DNA from: Tetrapyrgos nigripes
Lineage: Eukaryota; Basidiomycota; Agaricomycetes; Agaricales; Campanellaceae
Direction: 5' to 3'
Assembly: GCA_013368315.1 (NCBI GenBank)
Contig: JAACJM010000183.1
Location: forward strand, 1-64,000
DNA length: 64,000 nucleotides
Below, piece after piece: positions 23,625-35,069 of the stretch. Position numbers and translations under genes: made by a program. Position 1 is the stretch's first letter, and each line of letters starts with the position of its first letter. The notes beneath the pieces were generated by a model that saw only the letters and a list, made by a program, of their open reading frames with translations, was not told where the DNA came from and ran no database searches.

Positions 23625-25380
23625 ATGCCTTCCGACCGTCAAAGCGCATTCCAACCTCACCCAAAACCCCCTACCTCCCTGGGAGTCCTACGCATTCTCT
23701 CCAGTCGTGCAGGTGTTCGCGTGTCTCCACTTGTCCTTGGAGCTGCGAGCATCGGAGACAAGTGGAACAGCTTTATGGGCTCAATGTCCAAGGAAGACAG
23801 CTTCAAGCTCATGGACGCGTATTTCGAGAAGGGCAGCAACTTCATTGATACCGCCAGTAACTAGTAAGGCGTTTTTGGTGTTCCGGGTACGCGTGTATGC
23901 TGACGACCTCGCTCACCGTATGCTTATAGCCAGGATGAGACGTCAGAGCAGTTTATTGGTGAATGGATGGAGGCGAGGAACAACCGTGATCAGATTGTTT
24001 TGGCTACCAAGGTGAGTCTTGTCTTTTGCTCATACATGCGTCGTCAAGTGCCCATAAGTATATGTGCTCGTAGTACACCACATGCTTCAAAGTTGTCGAT
24101 CCCGATATCAAGCAAACCACCAACTACGTCGGAAACAACACGAAATCCATGCATGTTTCCTTAAAGCACAGTTTGAACAAGCTCAAGACCGATTACATCG
24201 ATATTCTTTACGTCCACTGGTGGGACTTTGACACCTCCATTGAGGAGATCATGGACAGCTTGCATAACCTGGTGGTCTAGGGAAAGGTCTTGTACTTGGT
24301 GAGTGCCAACAGCGTTCTTGACTTTGTATGCTGTCCACTAACGTCATCCTAGGGCGTTTCCGATACACCTGCTTGGGTTGTCTCTCAAGCCAATCAATAC
24401 GCCAGGGCCTACGGCAAGACTCCTTTCGCCATCTACCAAGGCAAATGGGGTATCACTGACCGTTCTTTCGAGCGGGATATCATTCCTATGGCGAGAGCTA
24501 ACGGTACGTGATCAGATACCTATGTACACCACCCATATACTCATGTATTATCTTCTCTGACGCGCATATACTTTACTTGGTTTTCTGGACAATTGGCACG
24601 CATGTACTTCTCCTCGACATAACACGCCTACATCCACCGCTCTTCTTTGTGTCTCCTCTTTTCGCCACTCGCCTTCCATACTTCATGAAACAACCGATTA
24701 CCAGGCCTCGCACTCGCCCCGTGGAACGTCATCGGTGGAGGTCGTCTTCGCACCGACGAGGAGGAAGAACGCCGCGAGAAGTCTGGTGAAAACGGAAGAT
24801 CCGCGTGGGGTTCCGACTGGAAGAGAACACCTGAGGAGGTCAAGATATCCCGAGCCCTCGAGAAGGTCGCTAAGAAAGTCGGAGTGAAGAGTATTTCCAC
24901 TGGTGAGTCCCTTCCGTTCTTTTCCTCCATTACCTGATCTCTCTGACTGTACATGTACTACCAACCTTGTACGTTCGTTTCCACTCGTTTCTAGTCGCCA
25001 TTGCCTACGTCCTCCACAAAACGACCAATGTCTTCTCTATCATTGGTGGTCGCAAAGTAGAACACCTCGACCAAAACATTGAAGCTTTGGACGTGTCCTT
25101 GACGGACGAACAGATCAAGTTTTTGGAGACTGAGGCTCGGTCGTTTGATCCTGGGTTCCCTTTCACGATGATTGTAAGCGTTGTTTTTTCGTTGTTCTTT
25201 TACTGAAGGGTGCTAATGCGTTGTGATGTTCATTTCTTTTTCTTTTGTTTTTTTGTTTAGGGCGACGGCACGAATATATTCCGCTTGCTTGCAGCGGGTA
25301 CTTACTTCCAGAGACAGCCTTACCCTAGGCCTCTTGGACCTCCTCCAGCAGTAGGACCGGACGTAGTAGGGGCAGCGTAG
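23625..25380 (+). pseudogene. Aldo-keto reductase (aryl-alcohol dehydrogenase type), one internal stop
   Basis: Family role: NADPH-dependent reduction of aldehydes or ketones, cytosolic (AKR9, aryl-alcohol dehydrogenase / norsolorinic-acid-reductase type). Seven exons: 23625-23863, 23930-24011, 24074-24298, 24353-24503, 24705-24902, 24995-25173 and 25261-25380. Motifs: SPLVLGAASIGDK, the Asp and Tyr region FIDTASN-YQDETSE, the Lys region QIVLATK, active-site His in YVHWWD, SQANQYAR, LALAPWNVIGGGRLR, and the cofactor-binding SIIGGRKVEHL. Everything is in frame except codon TAG at 24278-24280, where the family has Gln (LVVQGKVLYLG). The shortened product would lack the second half of the barrel. 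The inverted copy at 35845-36699 carries the same stop, so the mutation preceded duplication. Confidence 0.88.
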
Positions 25381-25994
25381 AGACATTGATATGAAAGGAA
25401 GATTCGGGCGGACAACGAGTCTGAAGAAGGTTATATATACCTAGCTAGAAGAATTGCAATGCGGCATGCTGTATACGTGTAAAATGGTTCTGCACATGAT
25501 TGCTAGCACAATAAGGGAGTTGTCCATGGTACTATTATTCCCATATAGTGATGGTTACTTAGTCCGGCTGTCAGGGGTCTGCAGAGGGTTTTTGGAGACC
25601 ATGTAAGGTGTCTTTGTAGGGGAGCTGCTTTTAAACAAAATTTTGGAACCTCTGCCATAGTACATAAGTGCTCTAAGTGGTATCAAGGAGTGCGACGATA
25701 AAAAGCGGTCAAGTCCCGGTCAAGGTGCAGACAAGTGATTGTCCATGTAAGTTATCATGAAAATTCTGCACCCCCCTTGTGGGAAGTTGTGGCACAAGCG
25801 ACTCGTGAAATCTTTGTTTGCCAAACAAATAACACTGCCACCTAGATCTTCTTGACCACTTTGTACAGTTGCCTCGTTTCGAGTCAAATCGAGGTAGAAA
25901 TGGATGATAGCTTGAAAGGACAGACTCTGCAGGTAGAAGAAGCACATTACTGAATCCTGAAGTGTTCTTCGCTGACCAAAACTTGTAGAACGAC
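25381..25994. other. 3' flank of the aldo-keto reductase gene; no gene
   Basis: Holds the right arm of the inverted repeat (25805-25855) and a possible short upstream region of the F-box relic. No coding frame is recognisable. Confidence 0.5.
25805..25855. repeat. Right arm of the inverted repeat around the aldo-keto reductase gene
   Basis: Reverse complement of 23241-23288: GTGAAATCTTTGTTTGCC, then AAATAACACTGCCACCTAG, then TCTTGA. I could not find a convincing target duplication outside the arms. Confidence 0.85.
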
Positions 25995-26979
25995 ATGTCC
26001 AATTGCAGTGTTTCCCAGTCGCTCGGACTTCATCCTGGTACTGCTAGATCCTATCCAAAGATATCACTCGACTCTCGAGTGTGCATAGGACATCAGCCTA
26101 GCAATATGGACGTAGAAAGGACCAAACTATCCGTAATTTCTCAGGATATCGTACTCTTTGACCAGGAGATCAAAAAACTCGAGAAAATCTTGGAGAACCT
26201 GAAGGAGAGGCGGAGCAATGCCAAACTTCACCTTCGAATGGGCGAATTATTGCTTGCACCTATCAGCAGGCTTACCATGGACGTACTCGAAGAGGTGTTT
26301 CAGCATTATTGTCGGATGAGTACGAAGACCTGCCACTCATTCACGAACACCCTGCAGACAAGCTCGCCTCGGTTTGTGTCTTGTGGAGAGAGCTAGCAAA
26401 GAGCACTCCCTCGTTGTGGTCATATCTTCATGTCTCCACGTGTATGTCTGGCATGACGCAGAACGCCGTCGAGGCTACGGCGCAGACTTTGACGCGCTGT
26501 CTGTCGCTTTCACGAGATGCGCCACTCCATATTATTGTTTCATCCAGCATCGAATACAATGGAACTAGATACCTCGATAACAACGCCCATTCTCTCAAAA
26601 CGTTATTTCACCATTCTCGTAGATGGACCTCGGCAGACATCATGCTCGACCGACTGGATGTTATATCCGAGGCATTCAAGGAATTTATCACCGACTCATC
26701 ATCTTCCCTACCCAATCCATTCCCTTGCCTTCGTACACTCCACCTTCTCACAGGCGGATCTAGAATACGTGCCCAGCCTCCTTCTGGACTTGAAACATCT
26801 GAAACACCACCATTCCCTCCTCTACCTTTATCACTCCCAGCCCTTTACGAATTCTCAGTATCGTGCTATGACCTATTTAGCACTTCCTTACCAGAAACGT
26901 ATCAAACAGTTGTCGTTGACCCCCGGGTCACATCACTGGATGTTTTGGATCCATGTTACGATCAGGATCTCCTTGGTCT

Positions 26980-27622
26980 TAGGGCTGGGAACCGTACCCG
27001 TATACGGGTACGACCGTATAAAATACGGTCGTATTTTTTACGGACATGCCGAACCCGTACCGTATGCCTTGCAGAAAAAGTCCTCGACGGTACGGGTACG
27101 GGTCGTATACCGTACCGTATACCGTACTTACGGTCAGTGAATAGAAAATCCATCATCAGTCAATTTCAGGCATGAAAACAATCGCGTACCTTGAGTATAT
27201 TTCATTGATATTTCAGGTCTGCATGTGCGTGGAGAAAAATTCCTATTGAGGTATCACCGGGGGTCAGAAGAGGCAACGAATTCCCATGAAATGATCCAGC
27301 TTCTGTCCTAGAGTAAAGCAGAACAATGCAGTCAGTCCCAATGGCAACCCAAAATGTCGTCCCCGCCTGCACTGGGACTCACTGTTCCCTTTTTGGGAGA
27401 TGTCACAGTCACGTGAAAGCGTTACACTTTCCTTATAAGGCTAATGTGTCACCTACCCGTATCACGGTCGTAAAGACCGTATTCGGTACGGTCTGATACG
27501 GGTCAGACCGTACCGTATACCGTACCGTCTCGACCTCAGCTTGGAGTGGACACGGTACGGATACGGACCTGTATGTACGGTACCCGTACTCCGTCAATGT
27601 ACGGGTACGGCGCCCAGCCCTA
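26980..27622. mobile_element. 643-bp hAT-type MITE inside the F-box pseudogene
   Basis: The ends are TAGGGCTGGGAACCGTACCC and, reverse-complemented, TAGGGCTGGGCGCCGTACCC, about 23 bp of inverted repeat. A perfect 8-bp direct repeat CTTGGTCT flanks it (26972-26979 and 27623-27630). Both terminal regions are packed with ACGGTACGG and CCGTATACGG palindromic words. There is no coding capacity. The TAGGG terminus and 8-bp duplication assign it to hAT; its interior differs from the MITE at 1457. Confidence 0.93.
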
Positions 27623-28719
27623 CTTGGTCTAGACCCGAAGCTCCGAGTCAATCTCCTTCACCGTCTATACCTTCAAAGATACCAGGGAATGGGAGGCAAC
27701 AGTGCTCCCGTCGGGAACATCGTTCATCTACCATCCATGACACATCTCGTCGTCAGAGCGTGCCATGATATTGATTTCGTTACCTCGGTCACTCTGACTC
27801 TATTCTCTCATCTCTCCCTTCCCACTCTGACTTCACTCGAGATATCTCAATTTGGGTCAAACCCAAACGGTACTATCTGGTCATCTTCCAGTTTCTCCAC
27901 GATGATACAGAATTCAGGCTCTGCTTGCAGACTACGCTCCTCTATCTGGACGAAATACATATTAGTTTGGAGAATTTGATTGCATTGTTGCGTCTCACTC
28001 CTGATCTTACCCATCTCACGTTCTGCGAATATGGCGCCAAAGATACAGAGACGGATGTTGGAGCGACTCTTTGTTCGCTTCTCACTCAACCATCCGGAGA
28101 CGCTTTCCCGGACAACGGCCCGCATCAAAGCATCGGTATCCTTCCTCTCCTCAGTGATATCGACCTCAGAACACGTTCATACCTGGACCACACATTGATG
28201 GAGTCAGTCTGTGACTTAATAGAGTCGCGGACTACACTCTCGTCCCATTACCCAGCGAATAATCCAACAAACAGCCTCTGGTCTGGAGTCGTCACTCTCA
28301 AATACTTCCGGTTTGAACCGACTTTTTTCAGGTTCTCCTTACATCGCCAATGGTGTCGAACAAGCCATGAATCGCTTCGAAGAATTGGCACGGCGATCGT
28401 CGTTATCCAGAAAGGCTTTCTTTGTGGTCGTTCCCAGTACGGGCCTTGGATCCGACGACGAAGACTCTGGTATGGACTCTAGATCTGATGAATCTTGGAT
28501 AGATTCAGATGCTTGCTCCGACGATGAATTCAACATGTCATATGAGGAGCTTCAATCGTCTCTTTTGGGTACTCCGCCTGCGGGCCCGGGGGACAGTGGT
28601 ATCGATACGAGTTTATTCGATTATCCTTTGGGTATGGAAAGCAGGAAGGGCCCGCTCAAGCAGGAAGGGCTTGCTCACTTAAGCGAGCATAAGCGCGGTG
28701 ATGGAGCATAAATAAGGCA

Positions 28720-29885
28720 GTAGGACCCCGGACACTTCTATTTTTGAATAAATTATTATACACGTGCTGTTTACTCTGCCTCTTCGTCATCACTTAGTCC
28801 CCTAGGCAGACAACCGAATACGTTCCATGTATATGGAGTCCGCTAGGACGCGCGTCAATTGATTTTAGCCGTCAGCGGCTTATTACACATAAACTCCAAA
28901 AAAGGAAATCAGGTACTTACACGTCTTTTACATTCTTTTGTTCCTCTGCATGATTTTTTGTTCTCTATTCTTCATTTATGGCACCTATGCCAGCTGACAA
29001 AGTACTCGAAACCCATTTTTATCCTCAGACGGCGGCCCAAAACCGCTCAGAAGGACCCGCGGGAAAATTTTCGGCAATTGCCGTACCGCACTGTAACAGA
29101 CTTTAAGAGCCTTTGGACTCATTTTCCCCAGAATAACTCCCCTGAACATGTAGAATAGTAAATCTACATCCTACCCCTGGTCTAATCCCGAAAATCGCGC
29201 AGAAACATCGCAACTCAGAAGGTCAGTTCAGAAATTGACGGATGCGGCTATGAAAGGGGTGTGGGCCAGCACCGCAGCGTGGCGAGTAGAGGCCATAGGT
29301 AGCTAAAAACATAAAGTACACATTTTGTTATTGAAGTTCTTTATCTTCCCCCAATAAATACTGGTACATGTAGAAAACTATTTTGTCTTTTTAACTGGGT
29401 CAGATAACAGAATTAAAAAACTTGAGATTCAAAGCCAGTGTAGCTTCACCACTACCAATGTAATATCCAACTGTATACCTGACTGAGCACATACTTCCTG
29501 CTGGAATTTCCTCTGTTAATAGTGGAAGGGAAGATAGTAACGTAAGTAGGCGCAAACGAGAGCCATTTGATGGGTAGCCCGCTTAGAAAGCTCCATGAGT
29601 AGCATCCGAGATGATAGTTTGAGTCATAGAGGACAGAAAACAAGCAAAAAGGGGAGAGGTTGGTGACAATTAAGATTGAAATGGCACCGTCGTTTATAAA
29701 GAGTTTGATTTGATGTAGTAGTCAAGGGCCAAGGCGAAGACCAGGGAAAAATCGGGGAACAATTCATATAGCCACAAGCAGAAAATGGGTGTAAAGAACT
29801 CAGCCTCATTCTTCAGCCTCGTAACTACAGGATACAGGACTAATAATCACTAGACTCCTCATCTGAACACATTCCGCCACTTTAA
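28720..29885. other. Interior of the 4.4-kb element, left part; no gene
   Basis: AT-rich sequence with short frames only. The alpha-kinase homology starts at about 29889. Confidence 0.45.
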
Positions 29886-29966
29886 CAGTTGACCTCTCCT
29901 TTGACAATGAGATTGGTCATGGTGGCTTCAAGACTTGTCATCCGGCCTGTCTTATGTCAAGAACGT

Positions 29967-30431
29967 TGTCACTTAGCAAAACCACCCAAGTCACACGATG
30001 AACAAGATAGATTCAACGAGTTACAATGAGAAGAGATGGAGGGAAAATGATAGAGACGAGAAGGGATTGAGTAGCTGACTATGCTCGACACTGCACTGTA
30101 CTAAGAGCGGAGTGGAGACGAAGTGAACAGACTAAGGAATCTAGCTACGAGATCTAAGATATATATAGGAGAGGAATGAATATGTGAGAATGTCCATGGA
30201 GCCTAGGGATCGGAGGAGATAAGAATGTGAGTCAAGTAAAGAAATATATGTGTGAGAATGTCCATGGAGATAAAGGAAGCGGAGAAGTGAGTCATAGATC
30301 GGGATGGACGATGATGAGAAGTAATTAGTGTTTTATGGGTTTATGGAAGATGATAGAACAGTGAATAGAAGTGAATAGGTAGTAGAAGAAAATGAAGAGG
30401 GAATCGAAGAGACGGGAGGCGATTCATGACA
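29967..30431 (-). repeat. Partial LTR related to the gypsy LTR at 21.6-22.2 kb
   Basis: On the minus strand it starts TGTCATGAATCGCC at 30431. It shares TATATAT...CTAG, GTTCACTTCGTCTCC, AGTCAGCT and GTGTGACTTGGGTGGTTT with the element at 21600-22188. The 3' portion of the LTR is missing, and no target duplication was found. It lies inside the alpha-kinase N-lobe. Confidence 0.65.
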
Positions 30432-31063
30432 GCTTACTTCTGCCTCAGCGAAGGAGTTGTATCAGTGGAAGTGCAATCAAAATCCATGAGTTGTTTTCTT
30501 TCCTACCTGATATTGATCCTGATTGCATGATACCCAGAACTAGCAATAAGCGGTCTCGATTTCAAGGTTCTCTTGAATTTGACAAAATCATCATTGAAGC
30601 CAATTTGCATCATTATGCTGTTGCTTTGACCACATTTGCCCTTGGCTATATTGATAGACAAATACAGAACAAAGGTAAGCATTCATTCAGACAGTCCCTT
30701 ACCATCTAATTCACTTACTGTTTGATTTGAAAAGGACCTCCACCTGACCTTCCCATTCCTAGTCTGCGCTTTGTGGAGGCTGGAGTCTTTGTTGCACTCT
30801 CAAATGCAGCCCAACACTTCAAGGCAGGGTCTGGCTCAGATGCTCCTCAGAAGACCTATCTTCTAGAAGAACATATTCCCATCTCTGATGGTGGGGATTT
30901 CATCAAGTACATTCATAATGGCAGTCCTACCCCAAATATTTCTTCTTCTCATCCAGAGTATCAGACCACACTCTTTCTGTCAACCTTACAGCATATCCAG
31001 TATATTAAGACTCATCAATATGCTTATGTCTCTGACTATCAAAGCTTTGGTGGTATTCTTAGT

Positions 31064-31318
31064 TGTAAGGGACCGGGCCACGAGAGTACAGGAAGAGGCT
31101 CGAACAAGGCCTAGCACCTTAGGGGGAAACTATGGAGTTGATTCTGCTACAGAACAAGTAGCTAAATACAATGTATAAGTACCTAACGAATGAATACGAT
31201 CAATATGGAAACAATACAAGTAAGAACTATGAAACTAGCGGGAATGATCACTGACTAGTTAGATATATAGGGAGTTTAGGGAGGTGATCATGACATTAGT
31301 GATCCTCAAATTATGACA
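31064..31318 (-). repeat. Solo LTR, 255 bp, inside the alpha-kinase relic
   Basis: On the minus strand it begins TGTCATAATTTGAGGATC and ends GGTCCCTTACA, with typical TG...CA termini. A promoter-like CTATATATCTAAC lies about 55 bp from the start. No flanking 5-bp duplication is visible, so it may be old or rearranged. It differs from the LTR family at 22 kb. Confidence 0.75.
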
Positions 31319-31628
31319 TCTCCGTGAGTCCCATATTTGTATTCATTGATTTTTTGGTCCCTAATGGATTACAGAACACTTTTGTCTATCATTTATGGAC
31401 CAGAAGTTGATGGTGATGATGCAGCAGCAGCTCAATTGAGATCAACTCTTTGGTGATGGCAATATTGATGAATGCTTCAAAAAATTTCCTCTTGAGCATG
31501 ACTGTAATGATTATTGTCAATGGATGGGTTTAGATGTGTTCCCAAAGTAGTCCTCAACAAGTATTATAGTGGCATGAATGTAGAAGTGCATATGTATGTC
31601 AAATTGTACATAAAATGTACATAGAAAG

Positions 31629-31770
31629 GCTGAAAAGGGTAAAAATGCGTTCAGCCACAGGAGAAACTGGCATGTGGAAGTCACATGACTACCTGGCAGG
31701 CATTTTGCTCCAACTTATGTTCGACTCTACATACTTTGATACCTTTTCCTCCACATCTGGACAGTTCTGT
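31629..31770. repeat. Direct repeat, copy 1 (copy 2 at 32328-32462)
   Basis: Shares AAAAATG.GTTCAGCCA, GAAACTGGC, CATGTGGAAGTCA and TTTTGCTC.AACTTA with 32328-32462, followed in both by TACTTTGATRCCTTT and CACATCTGGA. The order and orientation are the same, about 80 percent by eye. Non-coding. Confidence 0.75.
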
Positions 31771-32007
31771 ATAATTTATCTAGACTTCTTGGATATGCTT
31801 CAGTGTGACTATACTAATTCCAAAGAGATTCCTCCAGCAGGACCAAATCTCTACATGAGTAAGGGATGGGAAATTATCTCCTAAATTAGCAATCACAACC
31901 CTCAAACAGCACATTCACATTGTCCTTTCCCATCCTCTCCTCTCTGTTTGAACAATGAATATGTATGTCAATATGTAGAGAAGGACCTATTGAGATTCAT
32001 TTAGTGG

Positions 32008-32166
32008 CACTGCGGGCATAATACGATTTACTGACTTAGTAAATTGATTAGTCAGCTTAGGAAATCGATAGGAAATTGGTTTCCTGGAATCTGATTGGCT
32101 GTTCACAATTTACTAATGATTTACTATCAATTTACGCAGTGAGAAGAAGGTATTATGCCCGCAGTG
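32008..32166. mobile_element. 159-bp CACTA-type MITE
   Basis: The ends are CACTGCGGGCATAATAC and its exact reverse complement GTATTATGCCCGCAGTG. It is flanked by the 3-bp direct repeat TGG (32005-32007 and 32167-32169). CACT termini with a 3-bp duplication are the hallmark of CACTA/EnSpm elements. The interior is AT-rich with TTTACT/AGTAAA words and non-coding. Confidence 0.88.
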
Positions 32167-32327
32167 TGGCTCTTGAAGAGTTGAGAACAATTGAGAACAG
32201 GTACTCGTGCCAGTATGGTGCTAGTATGGCAGCTGAAAGTATGTAAAAATGGTCTAATGGATATATAGAAGAGTCCTAAATTTGGTGTGTATTTTTCCTG
32301 TACATGAAATGAGCACAGAGAACCAAA

Positions 32328-32462
32328 AAAAAAGTCAAAAATGTGTTCAGCCAGAAACTGGCCATGTGGAAGTCATGTGACTCACTGGCAGACATTTTGC
32401 TCAAACTTACGCTCAACTTTTGTATACTTTGATGCCTTTCCTTCACATCTGGAGACCTTCCA
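32328..32462. repeat. Direct repeat, copy 2
   Basis: Second copy of 31629-31770. From here to the element end at 33062 I see no gene, only pyrimidine-rich sequence (about 32650-32860). Confidence 0.7.
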
Positions 32463-33105
32463 CTTACAAGTCAAAGACTACCACTACCAATTCCACTTCC
32501 ACTTCAAAAACTACCACTTTCACTTCAAAGACTTCTTCCTCAAAGGGTACTTTGACTCAGATCACCTCTTACTTCTCTCGTAAACAGAGAGGAGAAGCGA
32601 ACTGAAATAAATAGTTTCATTATATAACAGAAGCAAATATATAGCTACGGTCTTCTTCTCTTTCTCTTTCTTTTCCTCCCCGCTAAGTATAGAACATCTC
32701 ATACTTGTTCTATTAGGTGCATATTACTACTATTACTACGTATCTACTACTCAAGAATCTCTCTACTGGTACTCTATTGTCCCTGTGGACCAATATAGAT
32801 TCTCTTTCTACCCCTTCGTCCTCTCAATGCCTCTTTTAGTCCTCCCTTGGACTACCTGGTTCCGCCACAACAGATGAATGCTGCTTGAGTGCAGCGGAGT
32901 TCTTAAATTATAAATAGGAGTCGTACATCAGTTTTTTTAAATAGAAGTTTTAAATAAAAAAGGTACATATGGTAATATTCACACGATCCAGAGTCTCCGG
33001 GGTCTGAATGCTCGGCAATCAATTGTGGCGCGCTTATGAGCGGGCCCTTCCTGCTTTCCATATTTGGGGACTGATCTTTTAATTGGAAGTTATTATTTTC
33101 GGTAG

Positions 33106-35065
33106 TAAGTAGCGTAATATATTTTCTTTTTCTAAGCCGTTGCCTTGAATAAAAAGATCGCATGGACATCATTTCACATTTGAACAGTGTTACTAAATTC
33201 GTCCGTAAGTTTGCTCATCCCCAAGAATGACTACCACCCAATGTCATGCTGGAGTCTTTCAAGCCGAGTGAGTGATGGTGAAGTCAGGGCTGAAGTTACC
33301 AGAGTCTCCGAACGCTGTAGCAGATACATAAATATCAGTTCATCAAGATACAGTCATACCGCAATCGAGGTACCGCAATCGAGAGTGAGTTGCCCCCTTA
33401 AGCGATCGGAATAGCTCCGGCACCGGGCGCATACGGCGATTCGGAGTAGTATTTAATTTATTTAATCTCACAATATTTACAACTGTACTGTGACTCCGTC
33501 GTCGCGTCTGGTGTTGAGGGTCAAGAAGTAAGGTAGGAACTTCTTCATCCTGTATGTATGTACCTTGCTATGACACTGCTATTTTTTTTATCTAAACAAA
33601 CTCCTTTCGTTAGCGCGTTAGCCGTTGTTTTAGGGATCAAAATTATAGGCAAACATGGTGGCACCACCAACAACGCATGCGCAGGTGCCGATGCAAATCC
33701 TCTCATACCTGCACTACCTCCAACAGCGAGTATCTATCGCTACCATCCTTATCCCTCCCCAATATCTGCCCAAATGACTCCTGAATCTAATGGAGAATCA
33801 TATCCCGAGCTTCTGACCTGCAAGCAACTTTATCTGGTGGCTTCTACTACCACTCAAATCGACAATTCTTCCTCAAATTCACCCCTACTACAAAGCCCTA
33901 TCGTTCTTCAGTCAATAGACTCTGATACTCGCACATTACCACTCCTTTCCGACTTTTCTCCTTCTATCCTAGATCCACCCGGTCTGTAACGTCTTCGGAA
34001 CCCTAAAAAAAGTGCGTATGAGCATCCGAAGGATAATATGGTGCAGGTTGATAAGGTTTTGCGTCAACTTCGATTGTTTGGGTAATTTCCTTGAGCTTGT
34101 CTTTTGGAGCCGAGTGGGTGCACTGGATGAGGATGTACCACAAAATCTCAGTCATAAAGTTTCTCTCCGGTCGTAATTTCTTCAACGTTGCTCATCTCGT
34201 TGATTTAAATTTCAACCATTGCAACAGTTCTCCGAAACGACACTCCTTGCAAAGACGAATGTGAATGTTCTTCTGAAAGTCCTCACACGGAGCACCTTAG
34301 AAGCCAAACCTTTACATAGAAAGAAATAGATAGCGGACATCCGGAGGTACGTGAAATTTGAATGAGATATGATAGGCTATGGAGGTAAAATAGGATGTTT
34401 AAAAGTCGAGTGAGAATTGAAGAGAGAGAGGTTGAACTATGGAAAAATACAGATGTGAATGATAGAATAAACAATGCCGGTCTGAATTTGGCTGGTTGGG
34501 GGCAGAATGGAAGTGAAAGACAGCCCAGAAGTCTTTGCATGGAGTGTCTTCAAAGCTGAAAGTTTACATAGAAAGGATTAAAAAGCGGACACCCAGAGGC
34601 CCCTCACGGGGTGTCTTCAGTGAAGAAGAAAGATGTCATGAGAAACAATAAATGAGATTTTCAACCAGCATTAACAGATATAAGAGAGCAGAGTGATACT
34701 GCTGCAGGAAGCAAGAAACCAGAAGGATCGAAGACAAACGCAAGCTGAGAATTTTGTGAGAGTTGACAACAAATTAATACTATAACGCGGGCAAAGATGT
34801 GCAAGGTGGGTGACAAGGATCCGTGGAGACTGTCTGAACTTGAGTTTATAACTACTGTACATGAGTTTTCTACGTGTACTTACAATAGCCATCTACCCAA
34901 GTACAGCATACCCAAAACTCATACGCAGTCGTTGCATAGGCTGTCCGAAAACCCGAATTGAAATACGGATCCAATACATCGGTGTGCCAGTAACCGACGG
35001 TTGATGGACGGTGATCACTGTTAAGCGAGGGCAACTCACTCTCGATTGCGGTACAGTCAGACGTA
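33106..35065. other. No confident gene; repeats only
   Basis: A plus-strand frame (33558-33989) is open but lacks motifs and a good context. The segment 33372-33402 (TACCGCAATCGAGAGTGAGT then TGCC) is the reverse complement of 35028-35055. A pair of direct repeats (ACATAGAAAG...GCGGACA.CC..GAGG) lies at about 34313-34350 and 34564-34600. A minus-strand frame near 35085-34893 (FYTSDCTAIESELPSL) is unrecognised. Confidence 0.45.
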
Positions 35066-35069
35066 TAGA

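Larger units (their letters stand above)
29889..31550 (+). pseudogene. Alpha-type protein kinase relic interrupted by two LTRs
   Basis: Atypical Ser/Thr kinase of the alpha-kinase (MHCK/eEF2K) fold, a family expanded in mushrooms. The N-lobe begins IGHGGFKTCHPACL (about 29910-29955) and is broken by a partial LTR (29975-30431). It resumes with SNKRSRFQGSLEFDKIIIEA and LGYIDRQIQNKG, an intron (about 30675-30735), then LRFVEAGVFVAL, YLLEEHIP, FIKYIHNG and HIQYIKTHQYAYVSDYQ. A solo LTR (31064-31318) cuts the sequence just after this. The C-terminus is found at 31455-31550 (FGDGNIDECFKKF, then HDCNDYCQWMGL), including the conserved zinc-binding Cys and His residues. The N-terminal part of the gene is missing. 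No kinase can be made from this locus. Confidence 0.85.
28633..33062. mobile_element. 4.4-kb element with 26-bp inverted ends, no transposase
   Basis: The left end reads TATGGAAAGCAGGAAGGG followed by CCCGCTCA; the right end (33037-33062) is its exact reverse complement. Perfect 6-bp direct repeats TTTGGG flank it (28627-28632 and 33063-33068). After the tip both ends have TAAGCGCG; at the left this follows a 31-bp hairpin-forming insertion. Degenerate similarity continues to an ACCCCGGA word. The interior carries an alpha-kinase relic, two LTRs and a CACTA MITE, and no transposase. Either it is non-autonomous with captured host DNA, or its transposase was lost. I cannot assign it to a superfamily. 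Confidence 0.75.
25995..33105 (+). pseudogene. F-box protein pseudogene, split by two transposons
   Basis: Basidiomycete-type F-box protein (substrate-recognition part of an SCF ubiquitin ligase). A coiled-coil-like N-terminus (FDQEIKKLEKILENLKERR) leads to the F-box start LLLAPISRLTMDVLEEVFQHY. The rest (ASVCVLWRELAKSTPSLW) is in another frame, so a frameshift lies near 26300. Leucine-rich sequence follows to 26979. A 643-bp MITE interrupts codons there and, with its 8-bp duplication, adds a multiple of three. The frame resumes at 27631 (PKLRVNLLHRLYLQRYQ). Further frameshifts occur near 27885 and in a T-run near 28327. An acidic tail (LGSDDEDSGMDSRSDESW) is then cut at 28632 by the 4.4-kb element. 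The last 12 codons and stop probably lie at 33069-33105. Confidence 0.8.

Noticed and set aside
23625..25380. Secondary-metabolite cluster suggested by the norsolorinic-acid-reductase-like enzyme
   Set aside because: No synthase, P450, transporter or regulator is nearby, and the gene carries a stop codon.
33558..33989. Open plus-strand frame of 143 codons
   Set aside because: Ser/Pro/Thr-rich with no motif and no neighbouring exon support; it could be chance. Mentioned only as part of the gene-free stretch.
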